A stretch of 64,000 bases of DNA from CANMUM01 sp965263365 (lineage in GTDB: Bacteria; Pseudomonadota; Alphaproteobacteria; Rhodobacterales; Rhodobacteraceae), in the NCBI GenBank assembly GCA_965263365.1, contig OZ253672.1, positions 1,860,001 through 1,924,000 on the forward strand. The letters are read 5' to 3'. Positions within the stretch are counted from its first letter, which is position 1, and each line of letters opens with the position of its first letter. Both the position numbers and the translations under genes were made by a program. The notes beneath the pieces were generated by a model that was not told the origin of the DNA, searched no databases, and was given only the letters and a program-made list of their open reading frames with translations. Positions 54,559-63,131 of the stretch are shown here, piece after piece.

Positions 54559-55559
54559 TGCACACCCCGCGATTTATAATTCCGCTGAACCAAGGAGAAA
54601 TCACAAAAGCTCCCCTAGTGGCAGCGTTTAACCTTTCAGACGACTGGCAGATTGATCAACTTGGGGATGAAATCATAGTAGAGCAAGACAATGCCTCTTT
54701 ATCAACGCAATTAAAAAAACGAGGCTATGAAGTCGTCGAGCGCATCCAGGGTGATAATTTTGATAGTGCGCTCGTCATGATCGGCAAGCATGCGGATTTA
54801 AACAAAGCCATTATCGCTCGCGCCTGGCTTTGTGTAAAAGAAGGTAGCAATATTCTTGTTGAAGGCGCGAAGACCGAAGGAATCGATAGCCTTATTCGCG
54901 CCATGAAAGCCCTCGGCATAGATTTAAATATTAAACCCAAAAGTCACGGTAAAATTGTCTGGTTCTCCAAAAAAACAGATTCGGTTGGAAACATAAAATC
55001 ATGGCTTCGTTTCGAAGAGCCCTACGAAAATGAACAAGGTTACTGGGTCGAAAATGGTATATTCTCTCCAAAAACTATTGACAAAGGTACGGCTTTTCTT
55101 TTGAAAAACCTCCCATCTAAAATTCAGGGAAAAGTGGCAGATTTTGGCGCTGGTTATGGTGTAATTTCAAAACATTTGCTGCAAAATTATCCCAAAATCG
55201 AATCAATCGACCTGTTTGAAGTTTCGCGCAAAGCCACGAATTGTGCGATACGCAATATTGATGATACGCGGGCTCATGTTCATTGGCTAGATGTTTCTGA
55301 TGCGCCTCAATCCTATTTTGACTTTATAATCACCAACCCTCCATTTCATGAAGGGCGCGCCGGCGATCCAAGTATCGGAATAAATTTTATTGAATGTGCA
55401 AAAAATTCACTTCATGCCCGCGGAAAATTTATTATGGTCGCCAATCGGCACCTGCCTTATGAAAAATCTCTCAAAAACTGTTTTCGAAATGTGGTTTTAT
55501 TAGCTGAAGATAATGCGTTCAAAATTTACGAAGCACACACGCCATTCTCCAATAAATAA
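54558..55559 (+). CDS. RsmC-like class I methyltransferase
   Basis: A 333-residue protein from the ATG at 54558. The C-terminal half is a class I SAM-dependent methyltransferase: motif I ADFGAGYGVISKHLL near residue 198, and the catalytic motif ITNPPFHEGRAGDPSIG near 265. The N-terminal half is a degenerate copy of the same fold, the two-domain layout of RsmC and RlmG, which methylate guanine N2 in rRNA. RsmC (16S G1207) is the closest match by layout. It is translated immediately after clpS. Confidence 0.8.
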   Translation: MHTPRFIIPLNQGEITKAPLVAAFNLSDDWQIDQLGDEIIVEQDNASLSTQLKKRGYEVVERIQGDNFDSALVMIGKHADLNKAIIARAWLCVKEGSNILVEGAKTEGIDSLIRAMKALGIDLNIKPKSHGKIVWFSKKTDSVGNIKSWLRFEEPYENEQGYWVENGIFSPKTIDKGTAFLLKNLPSKIQGKVADFGAGYGVISKHLLQNYPKIESIDLFEVSRKATNCAIRNIDDTRAHVHWLDVSDAPQSYFDFIITNPPFHEGRAGDPSIGINFIECAKNSLHARGKFIMVANRHLPYEKSLKNCFRNVVLLAEDNAFKIYEAHTPFSNK

Positions 55560-55572
55560 AGAATTACAGCAA

Positions 55573-56742
55573 TTACTGAATATCTTGAAAAGCGCGTTGT
55601 AATCTCTCTATGGCTTTCACAACATTTTTACGCGGCGTCGCAAGATTAAAGCGCACGAAACCTTCACCACCGACACCGAACGAACTTCCATCATTCGCTG
55701 CGATTTGCGCTTTTTGATAAATACGTTGGTGCAATTCATCATCACTCAAGCCTAACGCTCGGAAATCAACCCAAGACAGATAGGTCGCTTCGAGTTTCAT
55801 CGAATGCACACCTGGTATTTGCTCAACACCTTCATTCCAAATACGTGCATTTTCTTCAAGATAAACAACAAGCGAATCAACCCATGAAGCGCCGGTTTCG
55901 AACGCAGCTGTACAAGCTAACATTCCAAATAAGTTCGCGCTTATACCCATCGCCCCCGCCGTTCGCATAATCCGCGCGTGAAGTGCGGAGTGCGGCGCAT
56001 AAATTGTTCCCGTTAATGCCCCCGCAATATTAAAAGTTTTCGTCGCCGAAAAAAGATAGATTAGCTTTTCATCAAGCGCGTCAAATGCATTCCCAAAAAC
56101 AATATGCTTTGATTTTGAGTAAACCAAATCCATATGGATCTCGTCACTCAAAATATACAAATCATGTTTTTTGGCAAATTCACCGAGCTCGCGAAGTTCA
56201 TCCAACGTCCAAACGCGTCCTCCCGGATTATGCGGCGAACAAAGAATAATAAGCTTCTCATGCCCTTTTAGTTGGGTTTCCAAAAATTCGAGATCCATCT
56301 CATAAGTGCCATCGTCGTTTTTTAGCGGGCATTCAATGGGATCACGCTCGTTCGCACGGATTATTCTTCCAAATGCATGATAAACAGGGTTAAAGGTAAT
56401 AATCCCATCGCCTTTTTGAGTAAGGGCATTTAAGACGACAGACACACCCTGAACAAGGCCATGAACCTGCGTCATTTGTTCGGTTTTGACTTGAAACTGA
56501 TGGCGAGAATTCAACCAATTCGCGAACGCACCTTTATAAGCACCATCATCGGCAAAATAACCTAAAACTCCATGATTTATGCGTTCTTGAAGAGCTTTTA
56601 TAACGCCCTGAGGTGGGCGAAAGTCCATATCGGCAACCCACATAGAAATGGCTTCTTCAGGTTTAATTCCATACAAAGAATCAACCAAGTCCCATTTCGC
56701 AGAGTGCGTTTTCACCCGATTGATATTTTCGTCAAAATTCAT
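55573..56742 (-). CDS. PatB/MalY-type aminotransferase, C-S lyase
   Basis: A fold-type I PLP enzyme of the MalY/PatB group, which usually acts as a cystathionine beta-lyase releasing homocysteine. From the ATG at 56740-56742 it has 389 residues. Visible features are ISMWVADMDFRPP near the start, FNPVYHAFGRIIRANER, LCSPHNPGGRVWTLDEL, and the PLP-Lys in FSATKTFNIAGALTG. An in-frame start at 56772 is possible but lacks support. It converges on the RsmC-like gene with 13 bases between the stops. Confidence 0.86.
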   Translation of the reverse strand: MNFDENINRVKTHSAKWDLVDSLYGIKPEEAISMWVADMDFRPPQGVIKALQERINHGVLGYFADDGAYKGAFANWLNSRHQFQVKTEQMTQVHGLVQGVSVVLNALTQKGDGIITFNPVYHAFGRIIRANERDPIECPLKNDDGTYEMDLEFLETQLKGHEKLIILCSPHNPGGRVWTLDELRELGEFAKKHDLYILSDEIHMDLVYSKSKHIVFGNAFDALDEKLIYLFSATKTFNIAGALTGTIYAPHSALHARIMRTAGAMGISANLFGMLACTAAFETGASWVDSLVVYLEENARIWNEGVEQIPGVHSMKLEATYLSWVDFRALGLSDDELHQRIYQKAQIAANDGSSFGVGGEGFVRFNLATPRKNVVKAIERLQRAFQDIQ

Positions 56743-56878
56743 AATGCGCATCCTTTTTGGCTTAGAATGCAATCATCCCAAGCAAATCGCAAGTGACATC
56801 TCGCTTTATAAAATATTACGCCCTACATAAGTATAACATATCTTGCCAACACCACCTTCGCATACTATCACACTGCCT

Positions 56879-57400
56879 ATGGCAATCAGAAAAATACTCA
56901 TTCATCCCGACCCACGTCTCAAGAAGAAAACCAAGCAAATGCTCGAACCCATTGAGGGACTTGATGTGCTCATCAAGGATATGTTTGACACCATGTATGA
57001 TGCGCCGGGAATTGGACTCGCAGCACCGCAAATCGGTATCTTAGAGCGCTTTTTTGTTATGGATACTGCCAAAGACGAGCCAGCAAATCCAAAGGTCTTC
57101 ATCAACCCTGAAATTATATGGGCTTCTGAAGACACGGTTGATTACGAAGAAGGCTGCCTGTCCATTCCTCAAATTTATGAAACAGTCAAACGTCCGAGCG
57201 AGGTTGTCCTCAAATACCGCGATGCAAAATTTATCGAAAATGAAGAAAAATTCACAGGGCTTGATGCGACCTGCGTTCAGCATGAACTCGATCACTTAGA
57301 CGGTAAATTATTTGTTGATTATCTGAGCCAACTTAAGCGCTCTATGATCACAAAGAAAATGCAGAAACTAAAGCGCGAGATTACGCGCGAGGAAAATTAA
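56879..57400 (+). CDS. def: peptide deformylase
   Basis: Removes the formyl group from nascent proteins. From the ATG at 56879 it has 173 residues with the three metal motifs: GIGLAAPQIGI (motif 1), EGCLSIP (motif 2, Cys ligand) and the HELDH block (motif 3, two His). Its stop overlaps the fmt start by one base. def-fmt coupling matches formylation with deformylation of initiator methionine. Confidence 0.95.
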   Translation: MAIRKILIHPDPRLKKKTKQMLEPIEGLDVLIKDMFDTMYDAPGIGLAAPQIGILERFFVMDTAKDEPANPKVFINPEIIWASEDTVDYEEGCLSIPQIYETVKRPSEVVLKYRDAKFIENEEKFTGLDATCVQHELDHLDGKLFVDYLSQLKRSMITKKMQKLKREITREEN

Positions 57401-58317
57401 TGCGTATTGTATTTATGGGGAGTCCTGACTTTTCGGTACCAACACTGCGCGCGATACATAACAGCCCACATGAGGTCGTCGCGGTTTACTCTCAACCACC
57501 GAGGAAATCAGGCCGTGGAAAAAAGCAGCAGCCCACGCCCGTTCATCAGTTTGCAAACGCAAATGGTATCGAAACCTTCACACCCCTGAATTTTCAGCAA
57601 GATACCGATATCGATATTTTTAAAAAGCACAATGCTGACTTAGCGATTGTCATCGCTTATGGCTTAATCCTTCCAACAGAAATTTTGGACGCGCCCAAGT
57701 ATGGATGCGTAAACCTGCATGCTTCTCTCCTGCCAAGATGGCGAGGCGCAGCTCCGATTCACCGTGCAATCATGTCTGGCGATGAAAAAACCGGCGTATG
57801 TCTCATGCGCATGGAAGTAGGACTTGACACTGGGCCAATCTATGCGCGCTCCTCAATCGATTTACCATTTGGAACAACTGCGGGCGAGCTTCACGATACC
57901 CTATCTGAATTGAGTGCCAATTTGCTCATGGAAAATATCAATAAAATCAGTCAAAAAAAGCCGGTCGCCCAAAGCGAGTTTGGCGTAACCTACGCACACA
58001 AAATTCAAAAGAGTGAGACTGCAATCGACTGGAAATGCTCGCATATCGAAGTTGCAAACTTTATTCACGGGCTCTCTCCCTTTCCAGGGGCTTGGTCCAC
58101 GCATCGCTTGGAACGAATCAAGTTTCATCAAGTTGAACTCACAAATAAATCTGCCGTCGCCGGAGAAATCATCGATGGTCAATTGACAATAGGATGTGGT
58201 GAAGGCTCTATTCGACCGAAACTAATGCAACGAGAGGGTAAAAAAGCTCTTGCCGCCATTGATGTGCTTAATGGATTAGAATTTAATATTGGTGAAAAAC
58301 TGGGAGAATTCGATTGA
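57400..58317 (+). CDS. fmt: methionyl-tRNA formyltransferase
   Basis: Adds the formyl group from 10-formyl-THF to Met-tRNAi. The 305-residue product has the start MRIVFMGSPDFSVPTLRAI, the catalytic Asn in NLHASLLPRWRGAAPIHRA and the SLLPRWRG loop, and a C-terminal tRNA-binding domain. It begins at the def stop codon and ends overlapping xthA by 4 bases, so def, fmt, xthA and the enoyl-CoA hydratase gene form one coupled operon. Confidence 0.95.
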   Translation: MRIVFMGSPDFSVPTLRAIHNSPHEVVAVYSQPPRKSGRGKKQQPTPVHQFANANGIETFTPLNFQQDTDIDIFKKHNADLAIVIAYGLILPTEILDAPKYGCVNLHASLLPRWRGAAPIHRAIMSGDEKTGVCLMRMEVGLDTGPIYARSSIDLPFGTTAGELHDTLSELSANLLMENINKISQKKPVAQSEFGVTYAHKIQKSETAIDWKCSHIEVANFIHGLSPFPGAWSTHRLERIKFHQVELTNKSAVAGEIIDGQLTIGCGEGSIRPKLMQREGKKALAAIDVLNGLEFNIGEKLGEFD

Positions 58318-59093
58318 AAATTATCACTTGGAATATCAACTCTGTCCGCTTGCGTGCGAACTTGGTGCTTGAGTTATTAGACGAGGTTAACCCAGATGTT
58401 CTTTGCCTTCAAGAAACCAAATCACCAGTTGATAAGCTCCCACTCGAAGTTTTTGCAGATGCTGGCTTCAAGCATCACATAGCACGTGGATTTAAAGGCT
58501 ATAATGGTGTGATGATTTTATCAAAACTGCCTTTCACAGACGGTGAATGTCTTGACATGTGCGGAAAAAATGATGCGCGTCATGTTAGCGCAAAATTCGA
58601 AAACGGGATCACCGTTCATAATTTTTACGTTCCTGCGGGTGGCGATATACCTGACCGAGTTGAAAACGAAAAATTTGGTCACAAGCTCGATTTCCTCTGC
58701 GAAATGCAAGACTATTTTGCGGCCAATTCGCCCGAAATGGCTGTACTCGTGGGCGATTTAAATATCGCGCCTCTTGAAGATGACGTTTGGTCACACAAAC
58801 AACTTCTCAAAACAGTTTCGCATACACCAATTGAAGTGGAAACACTTAACAACACAATGCGCGCTGGCTCGTGGATTGACGCGGTTAGAACCCATATTCC
58901 TGAGGGCAAGGTCTATAGCTGGTGGTCTTATCGGAACCCCAATTGGCAAACCAATGATAAGGGACGTCGTCTTGATCACATTTGGACCAGCTCAGATTTA
59001 ATCGGAGAAGTTCAAAAAATTGAACACCTGCGTTCCTATCGCGAAAAAGAAAAGCCGTCGGATCATATCCCTGTTGTTGTGACTTTGGCATGA
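58314..59093 (+). CDS. xthA: exodeoxyribonuclease III
   Basis: ExoIII is the main AP endonuclease and 3'-repair exonuclease. The 259-residue product begins with TTG overlapping the fmt stop. It has MKIITWNINSVRLRAN (catalytic Asn), QETKSPVDKLP (Glu), the metal site GDLNIAP (Asp-Asn) and the C-terminal SDHIPVV (catalytic His). It overlaps the next gene by 4 bases. Confidence 0.94.
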   Translation: MKIITWNINSVRLRANLVLELLDEVNPDVLCLQETKSPVDKLPLEVFADAGFKHHIARGFKGYNGVMILSKLPFTDGECLDMCGKNDARHVSAKFENGITVHNFYVPAGGDIPDRVENEKFGHKLDFLCEMQDYFAANSPEMAVLVGDLNIAPLEDDVWSHKQLLKTVSHTPIEVETLNNTMRAGSWIDAVRTHIPEGKVYSWWSYRNPNWQTNDKGRRLDHIWTSSDLIGEVQKIEHLRSYREKEKPSDHIPVVVTLA

Positions 59094-59791
59094 TAAACTA
59101 TCAAGACGGCGAAATTACAATCGTAACGCTCAACGCGCCAGAGCGTCACAATGCAATTACACACGACGACTTCAACGCACTTCAAAAATGTCTCTCACAT
59201 ATTGAGAGCGAACACCCAAATGTCGTGATTTTCACAGGCACAGGAAATAGCTTTTGCTCTGGTGTCGATTTTTCCAGCCTTCAAAACGGAGACTGGGCTC
59301 ATAACAATCCGCTTAATTCTCTATGCGAACGCGTAAATACGTTACCCATGCCAACAATCGCTGCGCTCAATGGGCATTTTGTGGGCGGCGGAGCCGAACT
59401 CGCATTTTCCTGTGACTTTCGTATCAGTGTGCCCACCGCAAAGTGCAAAATACCCGCGGCCTCGATTGCGGTACATTATGAACCATCAGGAATCGATCGT
59501 GTCGTAAATGTGGTCGGCAATCAAATCGCGCGTCGACTTTTTCTCGCGCTCGAAACCTTTTGCGGAGACGATCTGATCAAATTTAAGTTTGTTGATCAGT
59601 TTTCGGAAAGCCCAATTGAATTTGCTTTGGAACTCAGTGAGCGTATATCCGGACTTTCTAAGGGTGCGTTAATGGGCATGAAGAAAAGCTTAAACGCAGA
59701 TAACGAAGATGCACGTGAACGCATCGAAAAAATGTTCCAGTCTGAAGATTTTGCTAAGGCTATGCATAAAATCTCAGCGCAGAAAAAATAG
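59090..59791 (+). CDS. enoyl-CoA hydratase/isomerase family protein
   Basis: A 233-residue crotonase-fold protein. NSFCSGVDFSSLQNG near residue 60 and AALNGHFVGGGAELAFSCD near 95 form the oxyanion hole loops; the usual hydratase Glu pair is partly replaced (ASIAVHYEPSGID region), so activity may be another crotonase reaction. It is co-translated with xthA (ATGA overlap) and ends the def operon. Its pathway is not obvious from the neighbours. Confidence 0.8.
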   Translation: MINYQDGEITIVTLNAPERHNAITHDDFNALQKCLSHIESEHPNVVIFTGTGNSFCSGVDFSSLQNGDWAHNNPLNSLCERVNTLPMPTIAALNGHFVGGGAELAFSCDFRISVPTAKCKIPAASIAVHYEPSGIDRVVNVVGNQIARRLFLALETFCGDDLIKFKFVDQFSESPIEFALELSERISGLSKGALMGMKKSLNADNEDARERIEKMFQSEDFAKAMHKISAQKK

Positions 59792-59807
59792 CCAGTGGAC
59801 CTATTTT

Positions 59808-60686
59808 CTAATCCAAGGGCAACGAAAATTCTTGATCAGGAAATATCACATTCGGGTCTGAAATCGTCTGGCTGTTTAGCCTATAAATGTCGACATAGCG
59901 TCGCCCATCGCCATACTTTAACTCAGCGATTTGCCAAAGAGTATCGCCTCGTGCAATTTTACGGACTTCTTCGGTTGGCTTTCGTTCAAAATCAGCACTA
60001 AGTTCTTGCTCATCGCTTGCTTCAATTCTAAGTGAATGCAAACCTGCGTCGACACTCGAAAGAGCAAGATTCCACTCGCCGCTTTCTGAAACGGCGGTGA
60101 CACCAACTTCAATATCATTTAAATAGATGGCCAATTCAGTGTTCGGAGTTGATGTTCCAGAGATAATGGCATTTTCGTCCTCTTCATACACAACGCCCGC
60201 AAAACTTAATTCTTCGCGGTTATCAACTTCAAGTTGGATCATATTGCCTTCTAATTTTGCTAACTTGGTACGACTTCCGACCTTTGGCATTACGGCAATA
60301 GGACTATTTGAAACACGTGTTTCAAATTCGTCTTGCTCGCTCACCTCTAAAATAGCCCCTTCATCAGGAACTTCGTAATCAAAAACAAGCGCATAAGTTC
60401 CATCTGCTGCAATTTCTGTTTCGGCAACTATATTTGCGCCGTCCATAATTACTAAACGCTCGCCAGGATTACCTCTCCCCGCAATCGTAGCAAGTCCGTC
60501 ATCAATTCGAATAACCTCAGTGCTTGGCGGCACCTTAAATTCAGGCACGGGCAACTCAGCCAAAGGCGCAGGTTCTATGCTCACTGGGTCCTCCACTGAT
60601 AACTGTTGAACAGCTACATAGAGTCCACCACCAACGGCCACTGTGGACATCACCCAAACAACCGAACTTGTTACTGTACTCGACAT
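59808..60686 (-). CDS. LysM-domain envelope protein
   Basis: A 292-residue protein with an N-terminal membrane anchor (VVWVMSTVAVGGGLYVAV), a Pro/Val-rich linker, two or so Ig-like repeats with the pattern GRGNPGERLVIMDGANIVAE and ISGTSTPNTELAIYLNDIEV, and a C-terminal LysM motif (ARGDTLWQIAELKYGDGRRY). LysM binds peptidoglycan. The Ig-like part resembles the BON-less relatives of proteins with repeats of unknown ligand. An AAGG site precedes the ATG. It lies convergent to the enoyl-CoA hydratase gene with 16 bases between. Confidence 0.75.
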   Translation of the reverse strand: MSSTVTSSVVWVMSTVAVGGGLYVAVQQLSVEDPVSIEPAPLAELPVPEFKVPPSTEVIRIDDGLATIAGRGNPGERLVIMDGANIVAETEIAADGTYALVFDYEVPDEGAILEVSEQDEFETRVSNSPIAVMPKVGSRTKLAKLEGNMIQLEVDNREELSFAGVVYEEDENAIISGTSTPNTELAIYLNDIEVGVTAVSESGEWNLALSSVDAGLHSLRIEASDEQELSADFERKPTEEVRKIARGDTLWQIAELKYGDGRRYVDIYRLNSQTISDPNVIFPDQEFSLPLD

Positions 60687-60834
60687 AAAAGCGCCTTCCT
60701 TTCAACTAGAGCTTAGCTGACCCACGCATTTAAAGCATAAACCATATGGAATCAATATAAGCACTTCTTGAACAAATTCCAAATTTAGCTTAGACATGGG
60801 GCGTTTTGTCATCACTAAGCTGTGGATATTTAAA

Positions 60835-61905
60835 ATGAGAATAGAAGAAGAGATCAAACTCGACTATGCCGATGTTTTATTGCGCCCTAAACGTTCAACG
60901 CTTTCAAGTCGCAAAGACGTAAAACTTGAGCGCAAATTTAGCTTTTATCACAGCCCCAAAAAATGGTCAGGCGTGCCAATCATGACCGCTAATATGGCGA
61001 CATGTGGTACGTTTGAAATGGCAAGAGAACTTTCTCAACACAAGTTAATTACCACTTTTCATAAATATTATAGTGTCGATGCCTACGCCGAGTTTTTCAA
61101 GGAATTCGCTAATCCAGATTATGTCGCGTACACACTGGGCATTCGTGACGAAGATTTTGCACATCTCAAAATGATGATCAAACGTGATTTGATGAAGCAT
61201 TTCTCCTTCATTTGTATCGACGTACCCAACGGATATCTTGAACGCTTTATTGAAAAAATAAGAGAACTGCGCGATCTGTGCCCTGAGCATATAATTATAG
61301 CGGGCAATGTTGTGACCAACGAAATGACTGAAGAAATTATCTTAAATGGTGCTGATGTTGTAAAAGTTGGCATTGGTCCGGGCTCCGCATGTACAACACG
61401 TCGAATGACAGGTGTTGGCTATCCTCAGCTTTCAGCCGTGATTGAATGTGCTGACGCTGCGCATGGCATTAATAATGATCAAGGCAATGGCCTCGTTATC
61501 GCTGATGGCGGCCAACAATATCCTTCATGTATTGCAAAAGCCTTTTGTGGCGGAGCGGATTTTAATATGTGTGGCTCTCTTTTTTCGGGCTATGATCAGT
61601 CTGGTGGAAAATTAGTCGAAAAAGATGGCAAAAAGTTTAAAGAGTACTTTGGTTCTTCATCAAACAAAGCAATGGAAGAATTTTACGGCAAAAAAGACAG
61701 TCACCGCGCGTCGGAAGGTCGAGAAGTTTTGATGCCCTATAAAGGTGATCTGCACATTTTCTTACAGGATTTATTTGGTGCTTTGCGTTCGACGGGCACA
61801 TATATTGGTGCCTCAAAAATTCGCGAATTCTCAAGACGTGCAACGTTTATCCGGACAAATAAACAACTCACCACTTACTTGGAACAATACGATACTGGAA
61901 ATTAA
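60835..61905 (+). CDS. guaC: GMP reductase
   Basis: GuaC deaminates GMP to IMP with NADPH in purine salvage. From the ATG at 60835 the product has 356 residues. It starts with IKLDYADVLLRPKRSTLSSR, and the catalytic Cys loop is GIGPGSACTTRRMTGVGYPQ near residue 185. The C-terminal YKGDLHIFLQDLFGALRSTG is also conserved. The absence of CBS domains separates it from IMP dehydrogenase. It is monocistronic; no regulatory element is evident. Confidence 0.93.
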   Translation: MRIEEEIKLDYADVLLRPKRSTLSSRKDVKLERKFSFYHSPKKWSGVPIMTANMATCGTFEMARELSQHKLITTFHKYYSVDAYAEFFKEFANPDYVAYTLGIRDEDFAHLKMMIKRDLMKHFSFICIDVPNGYLERFIEKIRELRDLCPEHIIIAGNVVTNEMTEEIILNGADVVKVGIGPGSACTTRRMTGVGYPQLSAVIECADAAHGINNDQGNGLVIADGGQQYPSCIAKAFCGGADFNMCGSLFSGYDQSGGKLVEKDGKKFKEYFGSSSNKAMEEFYGKKDSHRASEGREVLMPYKGDLHIFLQDLFGALRSTGTYIGASKIREFSRRATFIRTNKQLTTYLEQYDTGN

Positions 61906-61920
61906 TTCTCTCAAATTGGA

Positions 61921-62802
61921 CTAGAGCCTTCGACTTTGCTGTTGAAGGCGTAAGTCATACAAGTATATCAAACACGCAGCCACAATAAATCCAACCGCAA
62001 TAAGTGTTGCTTTGTCGACGGCTTTATCCAGTATAAGTACAGCTGTTAAAAACTGCAAAACGGGATTCCAATAAAACAACATACCGATTGAGAAGAAACT
62101 AATCGTTTTTGCGGCATTCGACAAAAGCACGAGCGCAATCCCCGTCGCGATACCCGCTAATATTAACCAAAATGAGGTCGTACCGCTTGCTAAAAATCCA
62201 ATGGAATGATCGGCAAACTGAAACATCCAGAACATAGCGATTGGCAGCAGTAAGATATTTTCGATTGCCACTGAAATCACGGGCCCAGCGCTTATCCCAG
62301 ATTTAACCAGGCCATATAGTGAGAACGTCGAACCCAAAAAGAGAGCAATCCATGGCAACTTTCCAACACCAATTGATAGAATAAGAACCGCGGCGGCCGC
62401 AAAACCGATAGAGATTGCCTGCAAGCTATTTAGCTTTTCTCCTCGAAATAAAGCGCCAAGTGCGACGGTCATAATTGGAAACAAAAAATAGCCAATGCTC
62501 GCTTCGACCGCTTCTCCTATTGCGATCGACCACACAAACACACACCAATTGCTAGAGACTAACAAAGCGGCGAGCGCGATCCGCCACAAATCATTCAAAT
62601 AAAAAATATGCCGAATTAATTCGCTGAAACGGCCTTGGAAACCAAGCCAGAACATTAAGAACGCAAAACTCCATATCAATCGATGAGCCACAACATCGAT
62701 GCTTGGCACATCACTTAAACGCGTAAATAAAAGCGGAAAACAGCCCCAAATCGTGGCAGCGCTAAGCATCGCTAAATAACCAAGTTGAGCGCGATTCACC
62801 AT
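61921..62802 (-). CDS. rarD: RarD-type EamA transporter
   Basis: A 293-residue inner-membrane protein with ten hydrophobic segments, in the drug/metabolite transporter superfamily. AATIWGCFPLLFTRLSDVPS near the start and LVSSNWCVFVWSIAIGEAVE are RarD signatures. RarD was named for chloramphenicol sensitivity; the real substrate is unknown. The ATG at 62800-62802 is chosen over an in-frame TTG three codons upstream. It converges with guaC over a 15-base gap. Confidence 0.85.
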   Translation of the reverse strand: MVNRAQLGYLAMLSAATIWGCFPLLFTRLSDVPSIDVVAHRLIWSFAFLMFWLGFQGRFSELIRHIFYLNDLWRIALAALLVSSNWCVFVWSIAIGEAVEASIGYFLFPIMTVALGALFRGEKLNSLQAISIGFAAAAVLILSIGVGKLPWIALFLGSTFSLYGLVKSGISAGPVISVAIENILLLPIAMFWMFQFADHSIGFLASGTTSFWLILAGIATGIALVLLSNAAKTISFFSIGMLFYWNPVLQFLTAVLILDKAVDKATLIAVGFIVAACLIYLYDLRLQQQSRRL

Positions 62803-63131
62803 ATGATGCAACTTTCTTGAGATAACTTTCTTACGACATTATTCATGCTCAATAAGCTTTCTACTCATTACCTGTTGATTGCAAGAAAATTAAAAAAAAC
62901 CACAAAGAATAGATTCACCCGAAAATGAATAAAACTGATTAAGTCTTCAAAAAAGACACTCAAGAATGAAGCATTGAAAGGAAAGCGCACATTTGCTTTT
63001 CGCCGAAAATCGATCACGTGTATCGCAAAGCGCATATTCTTAGCTGAAAAATTGTCACGCCTTTTTGACAATTTATAATATCAAGCAAAGCAATTCAAAC
63101 GCGGCAACTCTCATCAAAATAAACCCGCAAA
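62803..63131. other. intergenic region between rarD and ilvD
   Basis: About 330 AT-rich bases with no gene. It should hold the rarD promoter on the minus strand. On the plus strand TTGTCA (63052-63057) and TATAAT (63074-63079) are spaced by 16 bases, and AAATTGTCA/TGACAATTT (63049-63057 and 63066-63074) form a 9-bp inverted repeat over that promoter. It would fire towards the 3' end of ilvD. Confidence 0.45.
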
